A DNA stretch of 44,201 bases from Holdemanella sp. MSK.7.32 (GCF_024460475.1 NZ_JANFYN010000018.1:1-44201), one strand, 5' to 3'. Counted from the first letter of the stretch, positions 17,025 to 25,997 are shown. Notes: generated from the sequence alone by a model not told the origin. A program made the numbers and translations.

Positions 17025-17924
17025 ATGAAAACACAAAATATTATTATAGTCAAGCCTCAGGGCTATTGCGGTGGGGTTTTAAAAGCCATTGAAACCGCCA
17101 AAAAAACAAGAATTCAATATCCAGATCAAAAGATTACCATATTGGGTAATCTAGTGCATAATCAATATGTCAAAAAAGCGCTTCAATATTATTCCATTGA
17201 TACCATTGAAGATAAGACAAAGACACGCGTGGAATTATTGGATGAAATCCATGAAGGCATTGTGATCTTTACAGCGCATGGCGTCAGTCCGAAAGTCTAT
17301 GAAAAGGCCAAAGAAAAAGGATTGATTTTGGTGGATGCGAGTTGTCCATTTGTACTTCAAACACAAAAGATTGTGAAGCAATATTTAGATGAAGAGTATA
17401 CCATTTTCTATATTGGTAAAAATAAACATCCCGAAGCCGAATCGATTTATACAATGAGTGAGCATGTGCATTTGATTGAGCCACATAAAGAGATTCCTAA
17501 AGTGAGTACTTCAAAGATCTTTGTGACAAACCAGACTACGATGTCGATCTATGAATTGAAGGATACGTTTGAAAAGATTAGACGCTTATACCCGAATGCC
17601 ATCTTCCACGATGAGATTTGTAACGCTACGCGTGTTCGGCAACAAGCTATTTTAGATTTAAAAAACGTAGATTGTTTGATTGTCGTGGGAGATCCAACAA
17701 GTAACAACTCGCAAAAACTTGTTGATATTGGAAAACAGGCTGGCATTGAGCATGTCTTCTCGATTCAAACGGTCGAAGATATTGATAAGAAAGATTTTGA
17801 AAAATATACTACGATTGCGATTACGAGTGGTGCAAGTACGCCTACGTATTTAACGAATCAAGTCAAAGATTATTTATCTCAAGACATCGAAAAACCAAAA
17901 ATCCGTATTCAGGAAATTCTCTGA
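17025..17924 (+). CDS. ispH: 4-hydroxy-3-methylbut-2-enyl diphosphate reductase
   Basis: 299 residues. Last enzyme of the MEP pathway, making IPP and DMAPP with a [4Fe-4S] cluster. The three cluster cysteines are visible in PQGYCGGV (C15), DASCPFV and DEICNATRVRQQA; LGNLVHN and TAHGVSP supply the substrate-binding His residues. The start is the ATG at 17025, because the protein begins directly with the conserved strand IIIVKPQGYCGG. There is no ribosome site at normal spacing, and the promoter places the mRNA start at the ATG. Its last 16 bases overlap the convergent trmK. Confidence 0.96.
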   Translation: MKTQNIIIVKPQGYCGGVLKAIETAKKTRIQYPDQKITILGNLVHNQYVKKALQYYSIDTIEDKTKTRVELLDEIHEGIVIFTAHGVSPKVYEKAKEKGLILVDASCPFVLQTQKIVKQYLDEEYTIFYIGKNKHPEAESIYTMSEHVHLIEPHKEIPKVSTSKIFVTNQTTMSIYELKDTFEKIRRLYPNAIFHDEICNATRVRQQAILDLKNVDCLIVVGDPTSNNSQKLVDIGKQAGIEHVFSIQTVEDIDKKDFEKYTTIAITSGASTPTYLTNQVKDYLSQDIEKPKIRIQEIL

Positions 17925-17934
17925 GTACGGATTT
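17899..17934. terminator. Bidirectional terminator spanning the ends of ispH and trmK
   Basis: A 14-pair stem, AAATCCGTATTCAG (17899-17912) with CTGAGTACGGATTT (17921-17934), followed by T-rich sequence on the plus strand and T residues on the minus strand. Both stop codons (17922-17924 and the complement of 17909-17911) are inside the stem. Confidence 0.85.
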
Positions 17935-18562
17935 CTTTTATATATTCAATTTTTTCAAGAAATTCAGGTTTGTTGACTTTGGAAAGAATATTTTTATATT
18001 TATTCTCTTCAAAATCTAAATACGCTGCATAGGTTTCATCAATAAGCATGTTTACACCAAAGTAAAGTTGGGATGTAGAAACCTCTTGTTTCGTATCTTC
18101 GCAAACACAATCAAGAATCGGATAGTAGTGTCCATGATCATAAATCATTTTTTCTCTTACAATATGAATATGATGATCGTGTAAATATTCTCTTAAGGCA
18201 AAATCATCTTTATGGCAAGATAATAGAAGGCGTAAACCACGATACAAATTTCCCTTTGATAGGATATCGATAATGAGTTTTCCTCCCATGCCACAAATAA
18301 TGATTTGGTCTACATCGCTTTCTAAGCCTTGAATGCCATCTAATAATCGACAAGATACCAAATCGGATAAGTGATTCTCTTCAATCGTTTTCTTGGCATT
18401 ATCTAATGGGCCTTGTGCCACATCACAGGCATAGCCTTTTTTAGATTGATGATTCAGAATGGCGTTGCAGACAACGTAGGCATGATCACAGCCAATGTCC
18501 GCAATGCACTCTCCATTCACCCATTCTAATATTTCTTGAATTCGATTCGAACAAGGTATCAT
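17909..18562 (-). CDS. trmK: tRNA (adenine22-N1)-methyltransferase
   Basis: 217 residues, a small SAM-dependent methyltransferase of the TrmK/YqfN family that modifies A22 in the D-loop of tRNAs. It has the SAM-binding motif VNGECIADIGCDHAYV and the family block QIIICGMGGKLIIDIL. The segment after it reads LLLSCHKDD; I would have expected LQPN-like residues there, a small divergence. It starts one base into the rpoD stop (TAATG), matching the rpoD-trmK order of other Bacillota. Confidence 0.93.
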   Translation of the reverse strand: MIPCSNRIQEILEWVNGECIADIGCDHAYVVCNAILNHQSKKGYACDVAQGPLDNAKKTIEENHLSDLVSCRLLDGIQGLESDVDQIIICGMGGKLIIDILSKGNLYRGLRLLLSCHKDDFALREYLHDHHIHIVREKMIYDHGHYYPILDCVCEDTKQEVSTSQLYFGVNMLIDETYAAYLDFEENKYKNILSKVNKPEFLEKIEYIKEIRTQRIS

Positions 18563-19785
18563 TATTTTACGAAATCTCTTAAACGCTTGCAGCGATTTGG
18601 ATTTTTCAATTTACGTAATGCCTTGGCTTCAATCTGACGAATACGTTCACGTGTTACATTAAATTCTTTACCAACTTCTTCAAGTGTACGAGTTCTTCCA
18701 TCCAACAAGCCAAAACGCAAACGCAATACTTTTTCTTCACGTTCTGTAAGACCTTGTAGAACGGCATTGATTTCGTCTTTTAATAATTGGTTGTTTGTGT
18801 AATCATCTGGAGATAATGTATCTTTATCTTCAATGAAGTCACCTAAGTGAGAGTCGTCTTCTTCACCGATTGGTGTTTCTAGACTGACTGGATCTAGGGC
18901 AATCTTTTGGATTTCACGAACCTTTTCCGCTGAAATATTTTCCATCTTTTCAGCAATTTCTTCTGGTAATGGATCACGACCTAAATCTTGCACCAATTGA
19001 CGTTGAATACGTGTTAGTTTATTGATCGTTTCGACCATGTGTACGGGAATACGAATTGTACGTGCCTGGTCTGCGATTGCACGTGTAATAGATTGACGAA
19101 TCCACCATGTCGCATATGTTGAGAATTTGAATCCTTTTGTGTAGTCAAATTTTTCAACAGCTTTGATTAGACCACAGTTTCCTTCTTGAATCAAATCCAA
19201 GAACAACATGCCACGTCCTACATATTTTTTGGCGATAGATACAACCAAACGAAGGTTTGAAGAAATCAACGTTTGTTTGGCTTGTTCACCATCCGCAATG
19301 ACTTTTGCGAGTTTCTTTTTCTCTTCATTACTTAAATCAGGGTTTTTCATCGCTTCTTTGGCTTCTTCCCCTTCTTGGATCTGACGAGCAATGATGGGCT
19401 CTTCTTTTGGATCCAACAATGGAATTTGACCAATTTCTTTTAGATACATCTTAACGGGGTCATTGATCTTGGCATGAGATGCATTAGCGAATGTCTTTTC
19501 CAATTGCGAAATTTCTTCCGCAATCGAATCTTCTTCGTCCAAATCTTCGTCGCTTAGATCATCGTCTAAGACTTCATCATCATCTAATTCTTCCCCATCG
19601 ATAAATTCGATTAAGTTTTCGTCGATCCAGTTATATAGATCGTCCATTGTATCATCATCTAAATTTAAAGCACTTACCGCATCTAAGAATTGTTTTTGGG
19701 AAACATCGGCATTTTCTTCTTTACTCTTCAGCAAGAATTCTTTTGCCTCTTCTAAGCTTGTAAACTTTAATTTTTCATTTGCCAT
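18562..19785 (-). CDS. rpoD: Primary RNA polymerase sigma factor (sigma-70/SigA)
   Basis: 407 residues. Region 1.1 is acidic (long runs of D/E around DDDEVLDDDLSDEDLDEED), region 1.2 begins DPVKMYLKEIGQIPLL, regions 2.1-2.4 include SNLRLVVSIAKKYVGRGM and YATWWIRQSITRAI, and region 4.2 ends EEVGKEFNVTRERIRQIEAKAL. These are the invariant blocks of housekeeping sigma factors. The ATG at 19785 follows AGGAAGG and lies four bases after the dnaG stop. Part of the classic macromolecular synthesis operon. Confidence 0.98.
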   Translation of the reverse strand: MANEKLKFTSLEEAKEFLLKSKEENADVSQKQFLDAVSALNLDDDTMDDLYNWIDENLIEFIDGEELDDDEVLDDDLSDEDLDEEDSIAEEISQLEKTFANASHAKINDPVKMYLKEIGQIPLLDPKEEPIIARQIQEGEEAKEAMKNPDLSNEEKKKLAKVIADGEQAKQTLISSNLRLVVSIAKKYVGRGMLFLDLIQEGNCGLIKAVEKFDYTKGFKFSTYATWWIRQSITRAIADQARTIRIPVHMVETINKLTRIQRQLVQDLGRDPLPEEIAEKMENISAEKVREIQKIALDPVSLETPIGEEDDSHLGDFIEDKDTLSPDDYTNNQLLKDEINAVLQGLTEREEKVLRLRFGLLDGRTRTLEEVGKEFNVTRERIRQIEAKALRKLKNPNRCKRLRDFVK

Positions 19786-19789
19786 ACTT

Positions 19790-21559
19790 TCATCCTTCCT
19801 TTCGATGTAAGATTTCATTTCTTTGAATAATTAATTCCTGTTTTTTACTAGCCAAGGAAATCTTTAACATCGGATCTTGCACATTCTTGATCTGATCATT
19901 GAGATTGTCAATTTGGGCTTGTAAAGTACATTCTTTGATCTTCATTAAACTATCGTTAAAGAAGTCTTCATTATATCCATCAACATGAAACGGATTTTCC
20001 ATCAAGCTTACCAACAAATTACGGACGTCTTCTTTTTCAATGTAGCTCATCAGTACATCAAAATCGATATGGTCCATATTTCGATACATGTCGTAACAAT
20101 ATAATGACAATTCTTCACAGACTGGATCTTGGAAAAAACCAATCTGATCTTTGAATTGATCGGCCGCAAGTTTACTGTTTAGAATCATCCATAAAACACC
20201 GTGTTCGGCAAGTGTTCTTCCATTTTTTAATGGCTCTATATTTCGAACCACAGCCGCATTATTTCTGGATTCTTTTTTGGGTGCCGGAATATTTGCGGAC
20301 TGATGTGATAAATCAAATCCTGTCAAATCTCGGATACGAGAATAATAATCGGCCTTTTCAAAATCGGTACATGTCCTTTCAATGAAAGACTGCATTTCCG
20401 ATGTGAATTTTTTCTTATCCTCGTAATTGTCTAAATCATATTGGTTCGGTAAATAATCAAATAAGAATTCTACAAATGATACAGTTTTATGAACAGATAA
20501 ATAGAGTTCATCTTTTCCTAGTTCATTAAAGATTTCATCTGGATCTTTACCGGTTGTATTTTTTACTATGGAAAAATTCAGTCCGTAATCAACGGCTAAT
20601 TTTCCAAACTTATAGGTAGCTGCTTTACCAGCTTTATCCCCATCGTAACAAACAACCAAAGGGACGTTTAAGCGTTTTAATAGCGTTATTTGTTCTTTTG
20701 TACAAGCTGTTCCTAAACAAGCAATACTTTCATGAATATCTGCCTTTTCAAAGGCAATGACATCCATAGCTCCTTCAACTAATATGCATCGCTTGTTCTT
20801 TTTCGCAAATTCTTTGGCTCTATGATAATTAAAAATCAAATGGCCCTTATGATAGATCTTTGTTTCAGAAGTGTTGATATATTTGGCTACATCCTTATCT
20901 TCATTTAAACGTCTGGCCGTAAATCCAACAGGATTTCCATTTTCATCATGAATGGGAATCATCAATCGATTGTCGAATACGGCATAGGTATCTAGATCGT
21001 GAGTACGAATTAAACCTGTATCTGTGAGTATTTGTTCGTTAAAACCTTTTGCCTTGAGATACTTCACACTACGACTCGATTCAGGTGCATACCCAATCTC
21101 AAATCTTTTTATAATATCTTCATTTATTTTTCTTTGACTTAAATACCTTTTCACGCTTTCGCCATTCTCACTCTGCAACTCATATGTTAAAAAGCGAATG
21201 TACGATTGAACGCAGTCATATAAAGGCTGATTTTGATCAACCTTAGGTTGAAACTGACTTGTATCCATGTGTAAAGGATAATGGATCAGTTCCGCTACCT
21301 TACAAACGGCTTCTAGAAAGGAAACGTTTTCAATCTTTTGTACAAATGTGAAGACATTTCCTCCGGTACCGCATACAAAACATTTGAATATTTGTTTATC
21401 CGTTGAAATTGATAAACTAGGATCGTGATCATCATGAAATGGACAAATGGCTTTATAGTCTTTGCCTTTTTTTTCTAATGTGATATAACGGGACATCACA
21501 TCAACAATATCGGCCTGCTGACGAATGGCCTTTATATCATCTTCTGATATCCAGCTCAT
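19790..21559 (-). CDS. dnaG: DNA primase
   Basis: 589 residues. The N-terminal CHC2 zinc ribbon is clear: CPFHDDHDPSLSIS then CFVCGTGG (about residues 40-65). The TOPRIM catalytic core has VEGAMDVIAF (about 260) and VVCYDGDKAGK. The C-terminal domain should bind the DnaB helicase. It synthesises RNA primers at the replication fork. Its ATG overlaps the glyS stop (TAATG). Confidence 0.97.
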   Translation of the reverse strand: MSWISEDDIKAIRQQADIVDVMSRYITLEKKGKDYKAICPFHDDHDPSLSISTDKQIFKCFVCGTGGNVFTFVQKIENVSFLEAVCKVAELIHYPLHMDTSQFQPKVDQNQPLYDCVQSYIRFLTYELQSENGESVKRYLSQRKINEDIIKRFEIGYAPESSRSVKYLKAKGFNEQILTDTGLIRTHDLDTYAVFDNRLMIPIHDENGNPVGFTARRLNEDKDVAKYINTSETKIYHKGHLIFNYHRAKEFAKKNKRCILVEGAMDVIAFEKADIHESIACLGTACTKEQITLLKRLNVPLVVCYDGDKAGKAATYKFGKLAVDYGLNFSIVKNTTGKDPDEIFNELGKDELYLSVHKTVSFVEFLFDYLPNQYDLDNYEDKKKFTSEMQSFIERTCTDFEKADYYSRIRDLTGFDLSHQSANIPAPKKESRNNAAVVRNIEPLKNGRTLAEHGVLWMILNSKLAADQFKDQIGFFQDPVCEELSLYCYDMYRNMDHIDFDVLMSYIEKEDVRNLLVSLMENPFHVDGYNEDFFNDSLMKIKECTLQAQIDNLNDQIKNVQDPMLKISLASKKQELIIQRNEILHRKEG

Positions 21560-22938
21560 TAAAATTCAATTCTTTTTTCAATATATGAAACAAGGTCATC
21601 TAAAGCGATACGTTCTTGTTGCATAGTATCACGATCACGAACCGTAACACATCCATCGTTTGCGGTTTCGAAATCTACCGTAACACAGAATGGTGTACCA
21701 ATCGCATCTTGACGACGGTAACGTTTACCAATGCTTTGTGCATCATCATACGTTACACTAAAGTGTTTAGCTAATTTAGCGAATACTTCATCCCCTTGAT
21801 CGGATAATTTTTTAGAAAGTGGAAGTACAGCTACTTTATATGGAGCTAATGCTGGGTGTAATTTTAAGACAACACGAGAATCATTTTCTAATTGTTCTTC
21901 TTGGTAAGCTTCACACATTACGGCCAACATCAAACGTTCAACACCTACACTTGGTTCAATAACGTATGGAATGTATTTTTCGTTTGCTTCTTGATCAAAG
22001 TATTCTAAGTTTTGTTTAGAAGTTGTCTGGTGTGCTTTTAAGTCAAAGTCCGTACGGTCTGCGATACCCCATAATTCACCCCATCCGATAGGTTCAGAGA
22101 AGTGGTATTCGATATCACTTGTACCATTTGAATAGTGTGCTAATTCTTCAGGATCATGTGCACGTAAACGAATATTTTCTTCGTTGATGCCCAAATCTTT
22201 TAAGAATTGAACACAGTTTTTACAATAGTATTCAAACCAATCTAAATCCGTTCCTGGTTTACAGAAGAATTCAAGTTCCATCTGTTCGAATTCACGTGTA
22301 CGGAAAATGAAGTTTCCTGGTGTAATTTCGTTACGGAAACTCTTACCAATCTGTCCAATACCGAATGGTAATTTTTTACGCATCGTTCTTTGTACGTTTT
22401 TGAAGTTGACAAAGATTCCCTGTGCAGTTTCTGGACGCAAATAGATTGTACTCTTCGCATCTTCTAATACACCTTGGAATGTTTTGAACATCAAGTTAAA
22501 TTGACGAATGTTTGTGAAGTTTTTAGCTCCACATTTTGGACATGTGATTTCATGTTCAGCGATATAGTTTTCCATATCTTCATTTGACATACCACCACAG
22601 TTTACTGTGTGATTGCTGGCTTCTTCAATCAATTGATCCGCTCTAAAACGGCTCTTACATTCTTTACAATCCATTAATGGATCACTAAATCCGCCAACGT
22701 GACCACTGGCAACCCAAACATTAGGGTTCATTAAGATTGCACTCTGCAATCCTACATTGTGTTCACTTTCCTGGATGAAACGTTTCCACCAAGCATTTTT
22801 AATATTGTTCTTTAATTCAATGCCTAAAGGACCAAAATCCCAAGTATTTGCCAAACCACCATAAATTTCTGAACCTTGGTAAACAAATCCAGAGGTTTTC
22901 ATGTGATTTACTACATCATTGAATGTCTTTTCGTTCAT
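21559..22938 (-). CDS. glyS: Glycyl-tRNA synthetase (single-chain, class II)
   Basis: 459 residues, the alpha2 type rather than the alpha/beta type. It opens with KTFNDVVNHMKTSGFVYQGSEIYGGLANTWDFGPLG, followed by class II motif 2 around SFRNEITPGNFIFRTREFEQME, motif 3 around VIEPSVGVERLMLAVM and a C-terminal anticodon-binding domain (KVAVLPLSKKL). Cys residues at CKEC and CPKC suggest a zinc site. The ATG at 22938 follows GAGGT; frame extensions upstream lie in the leader. Unlike leuS and tyrS it has no T-box. First gene of glyS-dnaG-rpoD-trmK. Confidence 0.97.
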   Translation of the reverse strand: MNEKTFNDVVNHMKTSGFVYQGSEIYGGLANTWDFGPLGIELKNNIKNAWWKRFIQESEHNVGLQSAILMNPNVWVASGHVGGFSDPLMDCKECKSRFRADQLIEEASNHTVNCGGMSNEDMENYIAEHEITCPKCGAKNFTNIRQFNLMFKTFQGVLEDAKSTIYLRPETAQGIFVNFKNVQRTMRKKLPFGIGQIGKSFRNEITPGNFIFRTREFEQMELEFFCKPGTDLDWFEYYCKNCVQFLKDLGINEENIRLRAHDPEELAHYSNGTSDIEYHFSEPIGWGELWGIADRTDFDLKAHQTTSKQNLEYFDQEANEKYIPYVIEPSVGVERLMLAVMCEAYQEEQLENDSRVVLKLHPALAPYKVAVLPLSKKLSDQGDEVFAKLAKHFSVTYDDAQSIGKRYRRQDAIGTPFCVTVDFETANDGCVTVRDRDTMQQERIALDDLVSYIEKRIEF

Positions 22939-22989
22939 GTTATTTACCTCATTTCTTTCATGTATACAGACAAAAGGATACACTTTCAT

Positions 22990-22995
22990 ATTATA
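22990..22995 (-). promoter_or_regulatory. -10 box of the glyS-dnaG-rpoD-trmK operon
   Basis: A perfect TATAAT on the minus strand (complement of 22990-22995), about 50 bases before the glyS ATG and downstream of the recO-operon terminator. No good -35 is visible. Confidence 0.5.
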
Positions 22996-23040
22996 TCTCA
23001 TTTATCAACAAATTTCTAGACTAAATCCAAAGACACACGC

Positions 23041-23067
23041 AAAGAAAAAGCCATGATTTCTCATGGC
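23041..23067 (-). terminator. Terminator of the ybeY-dgkA-era-recO-HD operon
   Basis: GCCATGA (23050-23056) pairs with TCATGGC (23061-23067); on the minus strand it is followed by TTTTTCTTT. Confidence 0.8.
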
Positions 23068-23129
23068 CTGTTTTTAATCACCCACTTAAAAATAGGTTCT
23101 CTTATTTTTATATGTTTTGTACCACAAAA

Positions 23130-23546
23130 CTAGTGCGTCGCAAGATATAGAATCGCTGTCTTGTACTTCTCTAGCCTTTGATAATCTTGTTTTGTGGGTT
23201 CTTTGATTCTTGTGATATCTAGATTGTGCAAAAGATCAGCAACCTTTATCTTTTTAGCTAACTTTGATGTAGATACTCTAGATATATATTCAAAATAAGA
23301 TTCATCTTTTCTATGCGTTAATATAATTACCGTATCTACGATTTCATTTGGGAACATATTTCTCAATTCATCTTCTGTGACATTTGTATCTTCTAATACA
23401 TCATGTAAATATGCAACTGCCTTTTCTGTATCCGTATCCATATAAGAAGCCACTTTCATCGGATGCAAGATATAATCTTTCCCTGCTTTATCCACTTGTT
23501 TAGAGTGTGCCTTTTTTGCGATTTGAAACGCTAATTCATGAAACAT
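23130..23546 (-). CDS. Small HD-domain protein resembling the RelA/SpoT hydrolase domain
   Basis: 138 residues, essentially a stand-alone HD domain. It has the metal-binding pattern of (p)ppGpp hydrolases: H28 in DYILHPMKVA, H48-D49 in AYLHDVLEDT, and KVADLLHNLDITR further on. The ATP-binding ED loop (VLEDT) is present. There is no synthetase or regulatory domain, so it could be a small alarmone hydrolase (MESH1-like) or a hydrolase of another nucleotide. Activity is inferred, not shown. It starts one base into the recO stop (TAATG), last in the operon. Confidence 0.82.
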   Translation of the reverse strand: MFHELAFQIAKKAHSKQVDKAGKDYILHPMKVASYMDTDTEKAVAYLHDVLEDTNVTEDELRNMFPNEIVDTVIILTHRKDESYFEYISRVSTSKLAKKIKVADLLHNLDITRIKEPTKQDYQRLEKYKTAILYLATH

Positions 23547-24268
23547 TACTTTAAGCCTCGAATACTTTCTAAAAAGCGAATGCTTGGATAATTCTTATGA
23601 GTATGATACTCCATCCATTTGGCTAGATAGATTAAGTCATCAAGATTGAAATTGAAATGTTCTTTAACATACTCTAAATTTTCTTCTTTGCACCTAAATA
23701 AAGCGCGATATTTCTTTAATTGTTCTACACTCCATTTGGGATATTGATTGTGATTGCACTTTTCACATAAGAATCCACCATCTTTTACAGAAAGAGTTTC
23801 TACTCTTGTGCTTTCACAATGTACACACCCTTGGATAAAAGGTTGGATTCCTTCTTGTTCAATACAATATTTTAGAATGATGCAGGCCCAGAAATAAAAA
23901 TCATCTAAGTCTTTGTCGGCTGCGTTCCAACAATCCAATACTACGTTGAATAAATTCTCTTCTTTTTTAGTTTTAGAAATCAAGTCGTGCAACACGAAAC
24001 AACAACTCGATTTAAACAGATCTTCTTGAATGTGATAGTAATAATGAATGGTTTGTCCTTGTAGTAATAAGGGCATTTTTGTCTTATCTTCGATCATGAA
24101 TTCATTATAAGAAAAGGGCTGTACAAGCCGCAAATTCTTAGAATTGGGTTTGAACAGTCCTCTTGCGTATAAAGTTAAAATGGAATCTGTAGTCAAAACT
24201 TTGACTAGGCCATCCTTATCTTTGTATTCACCAACACTTAATACAAGTGCCTGAATCTTAGTCTTCAT
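23546..24268 (-). CDS. recO: DNA repair protein RecO
   Basis: 240 residues. The N-terminal OB fold opens with KIQALVLSVGEYKDKDGLVKVLT and the fragment YARGLFKPNSKNLRLVQPF. A zinc ribbon is present as CVHC then CEKC. RecO works with RecR to load RecA on SSB-coated DNA. It overlaps the era stop by 11 bases. The era-recO pair is conserved across Bacillota. Confidence 0.95.
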   Translation of the reverse strand: MKTKIQALVLSVGEYKDKDGLVKVLTTDSILTLYARGLFKPNSKNLRLVQPFSYNEFMIEDKTKMPLLLQGQTIHYYYHIQEDLFKSSCCFVLHDLISKTKKEENLFNVVLDCWNAADKDLDDFYFWACIILKYCIEQEGIQPFIQGCVHCESTRVETLSVKDGGFLCEKCNHNQYPKWSVEQLKKYRALFRCKEENLEYVKEHFNFNLDDLIYLAKWMEYHTHKNYPSIRFLESIRGLK

Positions 24269-25166
24269 CGATTTGTTCTAATTCGTCTAAACCGAATTCT
24301 TTGATCTTGTTTTCGTGATTACGCCAATTCTTTTCAACACGCACAAAAAGTTCCAAATCCACACTGCATCCGAGCATATCTTTTAATTCCTTTTGTGCAT
24401 CTAGACGAATCGAACGAATCATGCTCGCTTGTTTACCAATCAAGATTCCCTTCTGTGATTCACGATCGACTACCACCATCATTTGAAGATACATGCGATT
24501 ACCACGTTTTTCTTTACGCTCTAAAATAACCGCTACACTATGAGGGATTTCCTCATGTGTTTTAAATAAGATCTTTTCACGAACAATTTCACACATTCTA
24601 AAATTGATGTCATGATCCGACTTCATTTCTTCAGGAAACATCGGCTCGCCTTCTGGCAAATACCCTTTGAACACCTTCAATAGCTCTTCTAAATTGTCTT
24701 TATCCAAAGCACTGATTGGAACAATATCATTAAAGTCATATTGTTTTTGCCAATACACCAAACGCTTTAATAATTGTTCCTTACCAAGCTTATCAATCTT
24801 ATTCATGATCAATACAACCGGTTTATGTAATGTTTCAATACGTTTTAAAATAAATGAATCGCCTGTTCCAAAAGCTTGAGAGCCATCTACGATCCATCCG
24901 ATCACGTCACAATCTTCCATTGCCGAATAGGCATTCTTATTTAAGACGCGTCCAAGTTGTTGTTGCGGCTTATGAATACCTGGTGTATCTACAAACACAT
25001 ATTGACAATCTTCATTTGTCAAAATACCCGAAATATTGTTTCTTGTCGTATTCGGTTTGTCCGACATGATTGCGATTTTTTCTTTCAACAATGCATTCAA
25101 CAATGTTGATTTTCCTGCATTGGGTCTTCCTACGATCGCAATAAATCCTGATTTATAATTACTCAT
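24258..25166 (-). CDS. era: GTPase Era
   Basis: 302 residues. G-domain motifs: G1 GRPNAGKST, G3 DTPGIHKP, G4 NKID and G5 around ISALDKDN. The C-terminal KH domain includes GILIGKQASMIRSIRLDAQ and LFVRVEKNWR. Era binds the 3' end of 16S rRNA and checks 30S assembly, which fits its neighbours ybeY and recO. An RBS-like AGGT lies just before the ATG. Confidence 0.97.
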   Translation of the reverse strand: MSNYKSGFIAIVGRPNAGKSTLLNALLKEKIAIMSDKPNTTRNNISGILTNEDCQYVFVDTPGIHKPQQQLGRVLNKNAYSAMEDCDVIGWIVDGSQAFGTGDSFILKRIETLHKPVVLIMNKIDKLGKEQLLKRLVYWQKQYDFNDIVPISALDKDNLEELLKVFKGYLPEGEPMFPEEMKSDHDINFRMCEIVREKILFKTHEEIPHSVAVILERKEKRGNRMYLQMMVVVDRESQKGILIGKQASMIRSIRLDAQKELKDMLGCSVDLELFVRVEKNWRNHENKIKEFGLDELEQIDED

Positions 25167-25178
25167 TTTACCTCCATT

Positions 25179-25526
25179 TTAAAATAGTTTGGGCAAAAAT
25201 ACATAAAGCCCAATACATGCGGCAAGCACACTGATAATAAAGACAGCTCCTGCGGCCATATCCTTAATATGTTTGGCTTGTTGGGTATGTTCAAGAGAAA
25301 TATAATCCACGCATCTTTCAATACACGAATTGATGATTTCACTAAACCATACGAAGCCAATGGCGAAAATCAACATCATCCACTCATTTAGTGAACAATG
25401 GAAGAGAATGCCGCACAATATCACAATCAATCCAAAGATGCCTTGAAGACGAATACTGCGATCACAAGTGAAAGCGTAAAATAGGCCTTGAAAGGCATAT
25501 TTAAATCTACCTTTGAACCAATTCAT
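25179..25526 (-). CDS. dgkA: Undecaprenol/diacylglycerol kinase (DgkA family)
   Basis: 115 residues with three membrane helices. The active-site block is SEIINSCIERCVDYI with KHIKDMAAGAVFI downstream, the DgkA signature. Gram-positive members act mainly on undecaprenol to recycle the lipid carrier for wall synthesis. It overlaps ybeY by 20 bases and precedes era, the usual Bacillota order. Confidence 0.93.
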   Translation of the reverse strand: MNWFKGRFKYAFQGLFYAFTCDRSIRLQGIFGLIVILCGILFHCSLNEWMMLIFAIGFVWFSEIINSCIERCVDYISLEHTQQAKHIKDMAAGAVFIISVLAACIGLYVFLPKLF

Positions 25527-25962
25527 CTAAGATCTCATCCTGTAAGGCAAACATCACCTTTTCATCCTCTTTCTTCATGTGATCATATCCCATTAAATGA
25601 AGTAATCCATGGCAGAATAAGAAACATGCTTCACGACGAATCGAATGACCATAGGCTTTCGCCTGATCACGTATAGCTTGTACATTGATGAAAATATCAC
25701 CAAGTTCATATTGATCTTCTTCAATCCACATATCACTCATATCATCTTGAATCGCAAAGCTAATGACATCTGTAGGACGATCAACATTACGATAGTCACG
25801 ATTAATTTCGTGAATCTGTTCAGGTGTTACATAAATTACCGATAAACTCCAGTCTCCCTTTCTGTCTAACACCTTGCAGGCACGTTCTAATATCCTTTCA
25901 AAATCTTTTTTGTAGCGATAGACACTTCTATCTTTTGCGTTATTTGTAAAAATTATTTCCAT
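25507..25962 (-). CDS. ybeY: Endoribonuclease YbeY (rRNA maturation)
   Basis: 151 residues. The zinc-binding motif is HGLLHLMGYDH near the C-terminus, preceded by NRDYRNVDRPTDVISFAI, both diagnostic. It takes part in 16S rRNA 3'-end processing and ribosome quality control. The ATG at 25962 begins the conserved strand MEIIFTNNAK. Only six bases separate it from the promoter -10 box, so the mRNA probably starts at the ATG; an in-frame GTG at 25977 lies inside the promoter. Confidence 0.94.
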   Translation of the reverse strand: MEIIFTNNAKDRSVYRYKKDFERILERACKVLDRKGDWSLSVIYVTPEQIHEINRDYRNVDRPTDVISFAIQDDMSDMWIEEDQYELGDIFINVQAIRDQAKAYGHSIRREACFLFCHGLLHLMGYDHMKKEDEKVMFALQDEILDELVQR

Positions 25963-25968
25963 GCCTTG

Positions 25969-25997
25969 ATTATACACTAAACAAAAAGAGAGTTCAA
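25969..25997 (-). promoter_or_regulatory. Strong promoter of the ybeY-dgkA-era-recO-HD operon
   Basis: TTGAAC (complement of 25992-25997), a 17-base spacer and a perfect TATAAT (complement of 25969-25974). The start point would fall at the ybeY ATG. The -35 lies inside the 3' arm of the upstream gene's terminator. Confidence 0.8.

Noticed and set aside
22939..23040. T-box before glyS
   Set aside because: The leader is only about 45 bases and lacks the AAGGTGGTACCGCG core and Stem I blocks seen before leuS and tyrS.
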